NCBI RefSeq assembly: GCF_003003355.1
Contig: NZ_PVTQ01000009.1
Coordinates: 1-64,000 of the forward strand
Direction of reading: 5' to 3'
DNA length: 64,000 nt
Source: Donghicola tyrosinivorans
GTDB lineage: Bacteria > Pseudomonadota > Alphaproteobacteria > Rhodobacterales > Rhodobacteraceae
Shown here one piece after another: positions 1 to 9,457 of this stretch. The notes beneath the pieces were generated by a model. That model was not told the DNA's origin. It saw nothing but the letters and a program-made list of their open reading frames with translations, and searched no databases. A program made the translations under genes and the position numbers. Position 1 is the stretch's first letter; each line of letters starts with the position of its first letter.

Positions 1-58
1 TGGCCTCCAAAGCCACTTTCGCCTTGAACTCTGCCGAATAGCGTTTCCGTTTGGTCAT
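1..58 (-). CDS. IS3-family transposase OrfA, N-terminal part only (runs off the window)
   Basis: Only 19 codons are inside the window (ATG at 58-56). The basic start with the YSAEFKAKVALEA motif is the first helix of the helix-turn-helix that OrfA uses to bind the element's ends. Nothing can be said about whether the element is intact, since orfB and the other terminus lie to the left. Confidence 0.55.
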   Translation of the reverse strand, partial: MTKRKRYSAEFKAKVALEA

Positions 59-117
59 TTCTGTGCGTTCTTCCTCAGGCGCTACAGCTTAGCACCTGGT
101 CCGAAATCCCGCGACCA
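1..117 (-). mobile_element. left-edge fragment of an IS3-type insertion sequence (orfA start and terminal region)
   Basis: A minus-strand reading frame starts at 58 and leaves the window at 1, giving MTKRKRYSAEFKAKVALEA, the usual N-terminus of IS3/IS911-family OrfA (HTH_Tnp_1). Behind it, 59-117 looks like the element's terminal non-coding part; read from 117 it begins TGGTCGCGGGATTT. IS66-like coding sequence starts directly after, so the junction near 117 is probably where the IS3-type element inserted. The exact end is an inference because the other terminus lies outside the window. Confidence 0.6.
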
Positions 118-437
118 CCTCTTACGGCCTCAAACGATGGGTGGGCCTGACCCGGTTCCTTGACGACGGTTGCATCGAGATGGATACAAATGCAGTCGAG
201 AACGCAATCCGCCCGATCCCTCTGACAAGGAAGAATGCACTCTTTGCGGGAAACGACGACGGGGCGGTCACATGGGCACGCATGGCATCGCTGATCGGCA
301 CCTGCAAACTGAACGGCATCAACCCGCAGGCCTATCTGGAACGCGTGCTGGACAAGATATTGAACGGACATATGCAGGACGAGATCAAAAGCCTGATGCC
401 ATGGAACTTCAAGCCGAACGGGTCAAAGTACTCATGA
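118..437 (+). pseudogene. IS66-family transposase, C-terminal remnant
   Basis: The frame encodes YGLKRWVGLTRFLDDG, then MDTNAVENAIRPIPLTRKN, then SLIGTCKLNGINPQAYLERVL and a final LMPWNF. These are the last part of the IS66 DDE transposase catalytic domain and the IS66 C-terminal element. The acidic and NAVE/RPI motifs remain, but the N-terminal four-fifths of a usual ~500-residue TnpC is missing and IS3-type sequence abuts it at about 117. An ATG at 141 allows a 98-residue product, but it would not be functional. Its stop codon (435-437) overlaps the start of the next gene. Confidence 0.75.
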
Positions 438-703
438 GTAAGATTAAGGACCTCGAGCGCAGCATCGAGGTGATTGCGGGCCAGATCACGGCTCAGCAGA
501 TGATCATGGAGGGCGTCATCGTCGAAGCCCTCCGCAAGAAAGCCATCGACGAAGCGCAAATCATGGCGCTGCTGACCCAGGGCATGGACGTCTTCGAGAG
601 CAACAAGAACATGACCAAGAGCGAGACCTTCGGCGCGCTCGGCGCCCTGACAAGCGTTGCTGACACAATCAAACACATGAAAGACGCGAAACTCATCGGC
701 TGA
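434..703 (+). CDS. hypothetical 89-residue protein
   Basis: I do not recognise this protein. It starts MSKIKDLERSIEVIAGQ and is predicted to be largely alpha-helical: an N-terminal amphipathic stretch (residues 1-50) rich in Glu, Gln, Ile and Met, then a Gly/Ala-rich turn (FGALGALTSV) and a short C-terminal helix. There is no signal peptide, membrane segment or cysteine. The ATG overlaps the stop of the IS66 stub (ATGA at 434-437), which suggests translational coupling or simply that the gene was left behind at an IS junction. No convincing Shine-Dalgarno is seen. It could also be an element passenger gene. Coding status is moderately likely. Confidence 0.4.
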   Translation: MSKIKDLERSIEVIAGQITAQQMIMEGVIVEALRKKAIDEAQIMALLTQGMDVFESNKNMTKSETFGALGALTSVADTIKHMKDAKLIG

Positions 704-1027
704 TGCACCAACGACAACCCAAGTATCGTCAAGACACAACTCGAAGGGTGGTCAGCCGGCGCTTACGATACAGACAGACTGTGACAGCAGCAGATGCCCT
801 GCAGCGTACTACGCTATTAACGCCCTACAGCGTGTTCCATCCGCATGGGTCACGGTTTTATGGAAAAGGCGAAACTGATGTAGTTTCGGCATATGAAAAC
901 CTAGATGCCGTTCATGCGTTCTATTTTAAGTCAAAATGCGCCTTGTAGCGATCAATTGCAGTGAAATCGACTTTTTGAATTCCGCTATCCTGCATCAGAC
1001 AAGAATCTTCCTGTGCAGGAGCATCGC
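704..1027. other. 324-base intergenic region before putA, no supported gene
   Basis: The stretch becomes AT-richer than the genes around it from about 780. It holds one weak plus-strand frame (703-948, 81 codons) with no recognisable motif. A good Shine-Dalgarno (AGGAG, 1017-1021) lies six bases before the putA ATG, so the putA promoter must be within or before this region, but I could not identify -35/-10 boxes with confidence. No divergent putR (Lrp-type) gene is present; insertion-sequence debris occupies the place where one is often found. Confidence 0.5.
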
Positions 1028-4000
1028 ATGGCGCCTTTCGCCTTTTCCGCCTTCACTCATGACGCAAAATTCCGCGACGAACGCGCGCTTTTGGCTGAAC
1101 TGATCAGCCGTGCCGGCCTGTCAGAGGCGCAGCGCAGCCAGATTTCGGCGCGGGCGGCTGTGTTGGTGGATCGCATTCGCAAAGAGGCGCGGCCTACGTT
1201 GATGGAGCATTTCCTTGCGGAATATGGCCTCTCGACCCGTGAAGGGGTGGCGCTGATGTGTCTGGCCGAGGCAATGCTGCGTGTGCCGGACTCGATCACC
1301 ATTGATGCTCTGATTGAGGACAAGATTGCCCCCAGTGAATGGGGCAAACACCTTGGGACGGCCTCGTCGACGCTGGTGAATGCGTCGACTTGGGCGCTGA
1401 TGCTGACAGGCCGCGTTCTGGATGATGAAAAGCCGGGCATGGCGGGCGTTCTGCGCGGTGCCATCAAGCGGGTTGGGGAACCGGTCATCCGTACTGCCGT
1501 TGGCCGCGCGATGAAGGAAATGGGCCGCCAGTTCGTTCTGGGCGAAACCATTCAGAAGGCGCTGGAGCGTGCCTCCAAGATGGAGGCAAAGGGCTACACC
1601 TACAGCTATGATATGCTGGGTGAGGCCGCGATGACGGCCGCTGACGCGCAGCGCTACGCAAAGTCCTATGGTCAAGCGATCGACGGGATTGCTGCGGCGT
1701 GCACCAAGGGATCAGTTCAGGAAAACCCTGGCATTTCTATCAAACTGTCGGCGCTGCATCCTCGATATGAAGTCGCACAGGAAGCCCGTGTGATGGAGGA
1801 ACTGGTTCCTGTCGTGCTGGATCTGGCCCGCAAGGCCAAGGCGGCGGGCATGGGCCTGAATGTGGACGCCGAAGAGCAGAACCGCCTGGTCTTGTCCCTT
1901 AAGGTCATTGAAGCCGTGCTAAGCAGCCCCGACCTTGCCGGTTGGGACGGCTTTGGTGTGGTTGTGCAGGCCTATGGCAAGCGGGCAGGGCTGACGCTGG
2001 ATTGGCTGTACAAGCTGGCTTCGAAGCTGGATCGCCGCATCATGGTGCGCTTGGTGAAAGGTGCCTATTGGGACACCGAGATGAAGCTGGCGCAGGTTGA
2101 GGGTCTGGATGGCTTTACCCTGTTCACCAACAAGGCTGCGACGGACGTTAGCTATATCTGTAACGCCAAAAAGCTGTTCGGCTATGCGGACCGTATCTAC
2201 CCCCAATTCGCGACCCACAACGCTCATACGGTTGCTGCGATCCTAGAGATGGCCGAAGGCCGTCCCTTTGAATTCCAGCGCCTTCATGGGATGGGCGAGC
2301 GTCTGCATGAGATTGTCTTGAAGGACACCAAAGGCCGCTGCCGCATCTATGCGCCGGTCGGGGCGCATCGCGATCTTCTGGCCTATCTGGTCCGTCGTTT
2401 GCTTGAGAATGGCGCGAACTCGTCCTTTGTGCATCAGATCGTGGATGAGGATGTCCGCCCTGAAGAGATCGCCGCTGATCCCTTTAAGGCAGTCGAAACG
2501 GCCACCGCGCCCGCGGGGCTGCTGGCTCCGAAAGATCTGTTTGGTGCAGAGCGTGTGAATGCCCGTGGTTTTGATCTGACCGATGAAGAGATGCTGGCCC
2601 AGATCGATGCGGTGCGCGATGTGACCTTGCCCGATGCTGCGCCTTTGACGGTCGCCAGCCCCGCTGGTCAGCACCGCCCTGTGGTGAACCCTGCCACCGG
2701 TGAAGTGATCGCCCATGTGACCGAAGCGGACGCGGAAACCGTTGCAGCGGCCATCACCAACGCCGCCCCTTGGACCGCCCCCGTTGCCACCCGCGCCGAC
2801 GTGCTGCGCAAGGCGGCTGACCTTTATGAGGCGAACTTTGGCCTGATCTTTGCGGCGCTGGCGAAAGAGGCGGGCAAGACTTTGCCCGACGCTGTGGGCG
2901 AACTGCGCGAGGCAGTCGATTTCCTTCGCTACTACGCGTTAGAGGCGGAAAAATCGGATATGGCTCCGCGTGGCGTATTCACGGCGATCTCGCCTTGGAA
3001 CTTCCCGCTGGCGATTTTCACTGGCCAGATTGCGGCGGGCCTTGCCACCGGAAACGCGGTTCTGGCCAAACCGGCCGAGCAAACCCCGCTGATCGCTGCC
3101 ATCGCTGTGCGCCTTCTGCATGAGGCCGGCGTGCCCACTCATGCCCTGCAACTGCTGCCGGGCGAAGGGGCGACGGTTGGTGCAGACCTGACCTCGGACG
3201 CACGGGTGTCGGGAGTGGTCTTTACCGGCAGCACTGACACCGCTCTGCTGATCCGTCGCGCGATGGCTGCGAATATGGTCCCTTCCGCGCCTTTGATTGC
3301 GGAAACCGGCGGTCTGAATGCCATGATTGTGGACAGCACGGCTCTGCCCGAACAGGCGGTGCGGGACATTGTTGCCTCGGCCTTCCGTTCGGCGGGGCAG
3401 CGATGCTCGGCCCTGCGGTGCCTATATGTGCAAGAGGACGTCGCCCCCCATTTGATTGAAATGATCAAGGGCGCGATGGACCAACTTGTTGTTGCCGACC
3501 CATGGCTGCTGTCCACGGACGTTGGCCCTGTGATCGACGAAGAGGCGCAAAGCCAGATCAACGCCTACATCAGCGCCGCGCAGGCCGAAGGCCGTGTGCT
3601 GCACCAACGTGCCGCGCCAGAGGTGGGTCATTTCGTGGCTCCGACCCTGATCAAGGTGGATGGCATTCAGACGCTAGAGCGTGAAATCTTTGGCCCCGTC
3701 CTGCATGTGGCGACCTTCAAAGGGCGTGACCTTGAAAAGGTGATCGCGGCGGTGAACGCAAAGGGCTATGGGCTGACCTTCGGTCTGCACACCCGCATCG
3801 ACACCCGCGTGCAAGAAGTTGCGGACGGCATCCATGTGGGCAACCTCTATGTGAACCGCAACCAGATCGGCGCGATCGTCGGCAGCCAGCCGTTTGGCGG
3901 CGAAGGGTTGTCTGGCACCGGTCCAAAGGCGGGTGGTCCTCTGTATCTGAAACGTTTCGTCCAGCCGCAGGCTGCTGGCGCCGCTGGCGCGTGGGCGTAT

Positions 4001-4441
4001 GCGGCTGATCTGCCTGCTTTGCAGCAGCAATTGACCGAAGCGCCCCACGGTACTGAGGTGGAACGTCTGGTGCTGCCCGGCCCGACTGGCGAGGCGAATA
4101 CGCTGACCTTCACCGCACGCGAACCCATCCTCTGCATGGGGCCGGGGCCTGCGGCCGCGCAAGCGCAGGCCGCACAGGTCATGGCTCTGGGTGGCGTGGC
4201 AGTTCCGGTGGATGGCGCTGTTGATCCAGAGGCGCTGACCTCGTTGTCAGGTTTCAGCGGTGTGCTTTGGTGGGGGGATGAGGCGACGGCCCGCACCTAT
4301 GCAGAGGCGCTGGCGCAGCGGACTGGGCCGATCCTGCCCCTGATCACCGACACACCCGATCCGGCCTATGTGCTGCATGAACGGCACTTGTGTATCGACA
4401 CGACGGCCGCAGGGGGCAACGCTGCCCTGCTGGCCGGTTAA
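1028..4441 (+). CDS. putA: bifunctional proline dehydrogenase / L-glutamate gamma-semialdehyde dehydrogenase PutA
   Basis: PutA oxidises proline to glutamate in two steps: FAD-dependent proline dehydrogenase, then NAD-dependent P5C/semialdehyde dehydrogenase. The 1137-residue product shows the PRODH barrel at roughly 180-470 (RLVKGAYWDTEMK, FATHNAHT, YAPVGAHRDLLAYLVRRL). The aldehyde dehydrogenase domain is at roughly 540-980 (AISPWNFPLAIFTGQ; Glu759 in ETGGLNAM; catalytic Cys793 in SAGQRCSALR), followed by the C-terminal lid-like domain of long PutAs. It lacks the N-terminal ribbon-helix-helix DNA-binding domain of enteric trifunctional PutA, so regulation must be by another protein. An in-frame GTG at 1013 is rejected because AGGAG at 1017-1021 sits six bases before the ATG at 1028. 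Confidence 0.96.
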   Translation: MAPFAFSAFTHDAKFRDERALLAELISRAGLSEAQRSQISARAAVLVDRIRKEARPTLMEHFLAEYGLSTREGVALMCLAEAMLRVPDSITIDALIEDKIAPSEWGKHLGTASSTLVNASTWALMLTGRVLDDEKPGMAGVLRGAIKRVGEPVIRTAVGRAMKEMGRQFVLGETIQKALERASKMEAKGYTYSYDMLGEAAMTAADAQRYAKSYGQAIDGIAAACTKGSVQENPGISIKLSALHPRYEVAQEARVMEELVPVVLDLARKAKAAGMGLNVDAEEQNRLVLSLKVIEAVLSSPDLAGWDGFGVVVQAYGKRAGLTLDWLYKLASKLDRRIMVRLVKGAYWDTEMKLAQVEGLDGFTLFTNKAATDVSYICNAKKLFGYADRIYPQFATHNAHTVAAILEMAEGRPFEFQRLHGMGERLHEIVLKDTKGRCRIYAPVGAHRDLLAYLVRRLLENGANSSFVHQIVDEDVRPEEIAADPFKAVETATAPAGLLAPKDLFGAERVNARGFDLTDEEMLAQIDAVRDVTLPDAAPLTVASPAGQHRPVVNPATGEVIAHVTEADAETVAAAITNAAPWTAPVATRADVLRKAADLYEANFGLIFAALAKEAGKTLPDAVGELREAVDFLRYYALEAEKSDMAPRGVFTAISPWNFPLAIFTGQIAAGLATGNAVLAKPAEQTPLIAAIAVRLLHEAGVPTHALQLLPGEGATVGADLTSDARVSGVVFTGSTDTALLIRRAMAANMVPSAPLIAETGGLNAMIVDSTALPEQAVRDIVASAFRSAGQRCSALRCLYVQEDVAPHLIEMIKGAMDQLVVADPWLLSTDVGPVIDEEAQSQINAYISAAQAEGRVLHQRAAPEVGHFVAPTLIKVDGIQTLEREIFGPVLHVATFKGRDLEKVIAAVNAKGYGLTFGLHTRIDTRVQEVADGIHVGNLYVNRNQIGAIVGSQPFGGEGLSGTGPKAGGPLYLKRFVQPQAAGAAGAWAYAADLPALQQQLTEAPHGTEVERLVLPGPTGEANTLTFTAREPILCMGPGPAAAQAQAAQVMALGGVAVPVDGAVDPEALTSLSGFSGVLWWGDEATARTYAEALAQRTGPILPLITDTPDPAYVLHERHLCIDTTAAGGNAALLAG

Positions 4442-4458
4442 CCGAATAACCCCCGACT

Positions 4459-4485
4459 GCCCCCGCCCTGTGCGGGGGCTTTTTT
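4459..4485 (+). terminator. intrinsic terminator of putA
   Basis: A perfect 8-bp stem (GCCCCCGC at 4459-4466 with GCGGGGGC at 4472-4479) with a five-base loop is followed by six T. It lies 18 bases after the putA stop and just before the convergent end of cbbR. Confidence 0.9.
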
Positions 4486-4495
4486 CGTTCATGGC

Positions 4496-5443
4496 CTAGC
4501 CAAGTGACGGACACAGTCCTTTTAGATCGGGAAAGATGCGATCTGTGTTCTGACCAATCCAGTCGCGCACGGTCTCTGCCGCTGCGGACAGGGGGCGATC
4601 AGGACGCGATAGCAGGTACCATTTCCGCGAAATCGGCAGCCCGTCCACATGCAGGCAAACCAAACGGCCTGTGCGCAGTTCATCCGCCACCGTGTGGGCC
4701 GAGATCACCGCGACGCCCATCCCGCTCATGACCGCTTGCTTGATGGTTTCGTTCGAATCCATGACCACACGGGCGACCTCTTGGCCGTCGCCGATCTCAT
4801 CCAGAAAGCGGCTGGCCAGAATGCGGGTGCCAGAGCCTGCCTCGCGCATGACAAACCGTTCTTTCAGCACCGCATCGCGGGGAACATGCGGTAGGCCCGC
4901 CAAGGGATGATCGTGGGCGGCGATCAGAACATGGGGGTGATCGGCCAGCGTGATCTCTTCGGTCAAAGGCTCGCGCGGGGGGCGGCCCATGATGCATAGA
5001 TCGAAGGCGCCCCGTTTCAGGTCCTCGATGGTTTCGCCACGGTTGCCAATGACCAAACTGACCTCGATTCCCGGCATCTCCCGTTGCAGCATTGCGACGA
5101 TTTTGGGGGCAAAATACTTGCCCGTACTGACCACCCCCAGCACAACGCGGCCAGACTGCCCTTGGTTGAGCGCGACAATCTGATGCACTGCACGGTCGAG
5201 CGATGCGGTAATCTCTGCGTAGGCATCGAGTAGCGCCTGCCCTTGCGGAGTTGCAGCATTCCGGTCAGAGCCTTCGCGGGACAAAAGCGAACACCCAACA
5301 ATTTCCTCAAGCGATTTCAATTGGCTATGTACCGCTGGACCTGTCAGCCCCAGCTGCAATGCGGCCGCAGAAATTGTGTTCTCTGCCGCGACTGCACGTA
5401 AGGCGCGTAGCTGCTTCAACGTGATCTGGTTGGCGTAGCGCAT
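4496..5443 (-). CDS. cbbR: LysR-type regulator of the Calvin cycle operon, CbbR
   Basis: This 315-residue LysR-family protein has the N-terminal winged helix-turn-helix ([20 protein letters not shown], then [15 protein letters not shown], residues ~8-55). The substrate-binding-like co-inducer domain spans ~95-300 ([30 protein letters not shown]). It is transcribed divergently from the cbb operon across a 104-bp gap, the standard CbbR arrangement in proteobacteria, and the sequence resembles CbbR rather than generic LysR proteins. CbbR activates cbb transcription and commonly represses itself. Here an AT-rich direct repeat covers its own start codon, consistent with autoregulation (inference). 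Confidence 0.93.
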   Translation of the reverse strand: MRYANQITLKQLRALRAVAAENTISAAALQLGLTGPAVHSQLKSLEEIVGCSLLSREGSDRNAATPQGQALLDAYAEITASLDRAVHQIVALNQGQSGRVVLGVVSTGKYFAPKIVAMLQREMPGIEVSLVIGNRGETIEDLKRGAFDLCIMGRPPREPLTEEITLADHPHVLIAAHDHPLAGLPHVPRDAVLKERFVMREAGSGTRILASRFLDEIGDGQEVARVVMDSNETIKQAVMSGMGVAVISAHTVADELRTGRLVCLHVDGLPISRKWYLLSRPDRPLSAAAETVRDWIGQNTDRIFPDLKGLCPSLG

Positions 5444-5547
5444 TAAATTTTTCTTTCGAACAGATTAAATTTTTCAAATTTTATTATCACTCAGGCTGGG
5501 GAATATCAACGGCAAGCAACCGGTTCGGGAAGGGAGGCCCTGATCAC
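5442..5547. promoter_or_regulatory. cbbR-cbbF divergent control region with two 12-bp direct repeats
   Basis: ATTAAATTTTTC occurs twice, at 5442-5453 and 5464-5475, with starts 22 bp apart (about two helical turns). The first copy includes the cbbR start codon. The copies contain T-N-A triplets typical of LysR/CbbR half-sites and are strikingly AT-rich in a GC-rich genome. A Shine-Dalgarno (GGGAGG, about 5531-5536) precedes the cbbF ATG at 5548. CbbR binding here is inferred, not shown. Confidence 0.65.
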
Positions 5548-6552
5548 ATGCTGCCAATGACCCACGCAAGCCGTGCGCCTATTCCGGCCCCCTTGCGCCC
5601 CGTAATCAGCGCCCTGTGCGATGTCGCAGCGGGCCTTTCGGACACCATCAGCCGCGGCCCATTAGGTCCGGCGTTGGCCGACAGCGTCGGCAACAACACC
5701 GATGGTGACGTGCAAAAGGCACTCGACGTCATGGCGGACGAGGCCTTCGCTGGCGCTCTTAGCGGCACAGGTGTGCGCTGGTACGCATCCGAAGAGCGTG
5801 AAGAGGTGATCGAGATCGACGTGAATGGCGCCTTGGCGCTGGCGATTGATCCGCTGGACGGCTCGTCCAATATCGACGCGAATGTTTCGATTGGAACTAT
5901 TTTTGGCATCCAGCCTGCCACAGATGACGCCGAGGGAACTTTCCTTCGCGATGGCAACAGCTTGCTGGCATCTGGATACTTCATCTACGGCCCCCAGACC
6001 GCGCTGGTCGTGACCTTTGGTGACGGTGTGCGCCAGTTCATCTGGGACCGCGAAGCCCGCCAGTTCATTGAGGCCGAGACCGCCCCCTGCATCCCCGATA
6101 CCTCTAGCGAATTCGCCATCAACGCCTCGAACTATCGCCATTGGCCCAAGCCCGTACGTGCCTACATCGACGATTGTCTGGCCGGTGCCGAAGGCCCGCG
6201 CGGCAAGAATTTCAACATGCGTTGGGTTGCGTCCTTGGTAGCGGAAACCCATCGGATCATGTGTCGCGGCGGCATCTTCCTTTACCCCTCGGACGGGCGG
6301 AAGGGCTATGAAAGCGGCCGCCTGCGGCTGGTTTATGAATGCGCCCCCATCGCCTTTCTGGTCGAGCAATCTGGCGGCAAGGCCACAACCGGCACTGCCC
6401 GCGTGCTGGATCAGGTGCCCGCCCATCTGCACGCCCGCACGCCGCTGATTTTCGGCACCGCCGACAAGGTGGATCGCGTGGCGACCTACTATGACCTGCC
6501 CGACACCGAAGTCTCGGCTCTTTTTGGTAACCGCGGCCTGTTTCGCGCCTGA
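5548..6552 (+). CDS. cbbF: class I fructose-1,6-bisphosphatase
   Basis: First gene of the cbb operon. It hydrolyses fructose-1,6-bisphosphate (and often sedoheptulose-1,7-bisphosphate) to regenerate ribulose bisphosphate. The 334-residue product has the family's metal-binding acidic motif ([15 protein letters not shown], ~residues 95-108) and the sugar-phosphate region with [16 protein letters not shown] and [17 protein letters not shown] near the C-terminus. The length is normal for bacterial FBPase. The ATG at 5548 is chosen for its spacing to GGGAGG. A second ATG at 5557 is possible but further from the ribosome-binding site. Confidence 0.95.
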   Translation: MLPMTHASRAPIPAPLRPVISALCDVAAGLSDTISRGPLGPALADSVGNNTDGDVQKALDVMADEAFAGALSGTGVRWYASEEREEVIEIDVNGALALAIDPLDGSSNIDANVSIGTIFGIQPATDDAEGTFLRDGNSLLASGYFIYGPQTALVVTFGDGVRQFIWDREARQFIEAETAPCIPDTSSEFAINASNYRHWPKPVRAYIDDCLAGAEGPRGKNFNMRWVASLVAETHRIMCRGGIFLYPSDGRKGYESGRLRLVYECAPIAFLVEQSGGKATTGTARVLDQVPAHLHARTPLIFGTADKVDRVATYYDLPDTEVSALFGNRGLFRA

Positions 6553-6571
6553 ATTCTGACGGAAAATCAAT

Positions 6572-7444
6572 ATGTCCAAGAAACATCCCATCATCTCGGT
6601 CACCGGCTCTTCCGGCGCAGGCACGACCACCGTCAAAAGCACGTTTGACCAGATTTTCCGCCGTGAAGGCGTGACGCCGGTATCGATTGAGGGCGATGCA
6701 TTCCACCGCTTTGACCGCGCCGCCATGAAGGCTGAACTGGACCGCCGCACCGCCGAAGGGGATCAGGGGTTCAGCCACTTTTCCTATGATGCAAATGAAC
6801 TGGAAAAGCTGGAAAGCGTCTTCCGCAGCTACGCCGAGACCGGCAAGGGCGAGACCCGCCATTACGTTCACGACGAAGACGAGGCCGCCCGCCTTGGCAG
6901 CGCCCCCGGCACCTTCACCGATTGGAAGCCCTTTGAGGAAAACAGCGACCTGCTGTTCTATGAGGGGCTGCACGGCGCGGTGGTGAATGATCAGGTCAAT
7001 CTGGCCAAGCTGGCAGATCTCAAGGTGGGCGTTGTGCCTGTCATCAATCTGGAGTGGATCCAGAAGATCCATCGTGACAGTTCAAAGCGCGGTTACACGA
7101 CCGAGGCCGTCACCGACACCATCCTGCGCCGCATGCACGCCTATGTGCATTGCATCTGCCCGCAATTCTCAGAGACCGACATCAATTTCCAGCGGGTGCC
7201 GGTGGTGGATACCTCGAACCCGTTCATCGCACGCTGGATTCCCACGGCGGACGAAAGCCTTGTGGTGATCCGCTTCAAGAACCCCCGTGGCATCGATTTC
7301 CCGTACCTCATGTCGATGATCCACGACAGCTGGATGACCCGCGCCAACTCGCTGGTGATCCCCGGCGGCAAGATGGACCTTGCCATGCAGCTGATCTTCA
7401 CGCCGATGATCCTGCGCCTTGTTCAAGAATCCAAGCGGAGCTGA
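6572..7444 (+). CDS. cbbP: phosphoribulokinase
   Basis: Phosphorylates ribulose-5-phosphate with ATP to make ribulose-1,5-bisphosphate, the Rubisco substrate; a diagnostic Calvin-cycle enzyme. The 290-residue protein is the short proteobacterial (octameric, class I) form. It has a P-loop near the N-terminus ([12 protein letters not shown]), the substrate region [12 protein letters not shown], and [11 protein letters not shown] around residue 130. It begins 19 bases after cbbF and is followed after 10 bases by the transketolase, so it is clearly co-transcribed. NADH activation is known for this class; nothing in the sequence argues against it. Confidence 0.96.
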   Translation: MSKKHPIISVTGSSGAGTTTVKSTFDQIFRREGVTPVSIEGDAFHRFDRAAMKAELDRRTAEGDQGFSHFSYDANELEKLESVFRSYAETGKGETRHYVHDEDEAARLGSAPGTFTDWKPFEENSDLLFYEGLHGAVVNDQVNLAKLADLKVGVVPVINLEWIQKIHRDSSKRGYTTEAVTDTILRRMHAYVHCICPQFSETDINFQRVPVVDTSNPFIARWIPTADESLVVIRFKNPRGIDFPYLMSMIHDSWMTRANSLVIPGGKMDLAMQLIFTPMILRLVQESKRS

Positions 7445-7454
7445 GGAGGCTGCC

Positions 7455-9449
7455 ATGACTGTGCAAACCCGCGTAACTGTTGACGAAACAACGATGGCCA
7501 ATGCGATTCGCGTCCTGACGATGGATGCGGTGCAGGCGGCCAACTCGGGGCATCCCGGTGCGCCGATGGGGCTGGCCGATGTGGCCACCGTTCTGTTCAA
7601 CCGCTTTCTGACTGTGGACCCTAAAGACCACACATGGCCCGACCGCGACCGTTTTGTCATGAGCGCCGGACACGGCTCGATGCTGGTCTATGCGATCAAC
7701 CATCTGCTGGGATACGACGACATGGACGCGGACCAGCTGCGCAATTTCCGCCAGATGGGCGCACGCACCGCAGGTCACCCCGAATACGGTCACGCCAAAG
7801 GGATCGAGACCACAACCGGCCCACTGGGGCAGGGGATTTCGACCGCTGTCGGCATGGCGCTGGCAGAACGGATGCACAACGCCCGCTTCGGCGATGATCT
7901 GGTGGACCACTGGACCTATGTGCTGGCCGGTGACGGCTGCCTGATGGAAGGCATCAGCCACGAGGCCATCGATTTGGCAGGTCACCTTGGTCTGGGCCGT
8001 CTGATCGTCTTTTGGGACGACAACAAGATCACCATTGATGGCGCGACCGATCTGTCCACCAGTATGGATCAGCGCGCCCGCTTTGAGGCGGCCGGTTGGC
8101 ACGTGCAGGCCGTGGATGGTCACAACCCCGATGCCATCGCCCGCACGATTGAAAAAGCCCGCGCTGACTTGCGCCCTTCGCTGATCGCCTGCCGTACGAC
8201 CATCGGCAAAGGCGCCCCCAACAAAGAGGGCAGCCACAAGGTGCACGGTGCGCCATTGGGCGCCGAAGAGATTGAAGCCGCGCGCGCTGCGCTGAACTGG
8301 CCCCACGCGCCGTTCGAAGTGCCGCGAGAGGTCAAAAGCGCATGGGGTGGCATCGCTGCCCGTGGCGCCAATGCCCGCGCCGACTGGACCGCCCGCAAGA
8401 AAGCCAGCGACAAGCGTGATGTGTTCGAGGCGACCCTTAGCGCCCCCGATGAGGCCGCGCTGGATGCTTGCATCAACGCTTATAAGGCCAAGCTTAGCGC
8501 CGATCAGCCCAAAGTCGCGACCCGCAAGGCGTCCGAGATGGCTCTGGAAGTGATCAATGGTGCGCTGCCCAATTCGGTTGGTGGCTCGGCGGATTTGACT
8601 GGCTCGAACCTGACCCGCACCAGCCAGATGCGCAGTGTCACCCGCGACGATTACAGCGGCGACTACATCCACTATGGCATCCGCGAACATGCTATGGCGG
8701 CGGCGATGAACGGCATCGCGCTGCACGGCGGGTTCTTTACCTACGGCGGTACGTTCTTGGCCTTCGCGGACTATTGCCGCCCCTCGATCCGCCTGTCGGC
8801 GCTGATGGGTGTGCCGGTGTCCTACGTGATGACCCACGACAGCATCGGTCTGGGTGAAGATGGCCCGACCCACCAGCCGGTGGAGACCATCGCCTCGCTT
8901 CGGGCCATGCCGAACCTGACGGTCTTCCGCCCCTGTGACGCGGTAGAAACCGCCGAGGCATGGCAGCTGGCCGCGACATCGAAAGCGACGCCGACCTTGC
9001 ATTGCCTGTCTCGCCAGAACCTGCCGGTGCTGCGGACCCGCCATTCGGACAGCAACCTGACCGCCAAGGGCGCATATGTTCTGCGTGCGCCGGAAGGGGA
9101 ACGGGATGTGACCTTGATCGCCACCGGATCAGAGGTCGAGATCGCGATGGAGGCTGCAGACCTCTTGGCGAACGAAGGCATTAACGCCGCCGTGGTCTCG
9201 GCCCCCAGCTTTGAGCTGTTTGCGCAGCAGCCCACCGAATACCGCGCCGCCGTTCGTGGCTCTGTCCCCCGCGTGGGTGTCGAGGCCGCCATCCGTCAGG
9301 GGTGGGAGCTGTTCCTAGAGCGCAACGACGGCTTTGTCGGCATGACCGGCTTCGGGGCCAGCGCCCCTGCGGATGAATTGTACCGCCACTTCAATATCAC
9401 TGCCGGCGCGGTTGCCGCATCGGCTAAACGACTGATCAACAAGGGATAA
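7455..9449 (+). CDS. cbbT: transketolase
   Basis: Thiamine-diphosphate enzyme moving two-carbon units among sugar phosphates in the regenerative phase of the Calvin cycle. The 664-residue product has the N-terminal HPGAPMG and GHGSMLVYA motifs, the ThDP-binding [13 protein letters not shown] (around 155-167), the pyrimidine-domain [20 protein letters not shown] and the [17 protein letters not shown] loop. The start at 7455 follows AGGAGG at 7444-7449. An upstream in-frame ATG at 7419 lies inside cbbP and is rejected. Its location makes it the autotrophic paralogue; a housekeeping copy is likely elsewhere. Confidence 0.95.
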   Translation: MTVQTRVTVDETTMANAIRVLTMDAVQAANSGHPGAPMGLADVATVLFNRFLTVDPKDHTWPDRDRFVMSAGHGSMLVYAINHLLGYDDMDADQLRNFRQMGARTAGHPEYGHAKGIETTTGPLGQGISTAVGMALAERMHNARFGDDLVDHWTYVLAGDGCLMEGISHEAIDLAGHLGLGRLIVFWDDNKITIDGATDLSTSMDQRARFEAAGWHVQAVDGHNPDAIARTIEKARADLRPSLIACRTTIGKGAPNKEGSHKVHGAPLGAEEIEAARAALNWPHAPFEVPREVKSAWGGIAARGANARADWTARKKASDKRDVFEATLSAPDEAALDACINAYKAKLSADQPKVATRKASEMALEVINGALPNSVGGSADLTGSNLTRTSQMRSVTRDDYSGDYIHYGIREHAMAAAMNGIALHGGFFTYGGTFLAFADYCRPSIRLSALMGVPVSYVMTHDSIGLGEDGPTHQPVETIASLRAMPNLTVFRPCDAVETAEAWQLAATSKATPTLHCLSRQNLPVLRTRHSDSNLTAKGAYVLRAPEGERDVTLIATGSEVEIAMEAADLLANEGINAAVVSAPSFELFAQQPTEYRAAVRGSVPRVGVEAAIRQGWELFLERNDGFVGMTGFGASAPADELYRHFNITAGAVAASAKRLINKG

Positions 9450-9457
9450 CCAGTGCC

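Noticed and set aside
703-948. 81-codon frame following the 89-residue hypothetical gene
   Set aside because: The start overlaps the previous stop, but composition is unlike a protein (Arg/Tyr-rich then random), there is no ribosome-binding site, and the region is AT-rich spacer before putA.
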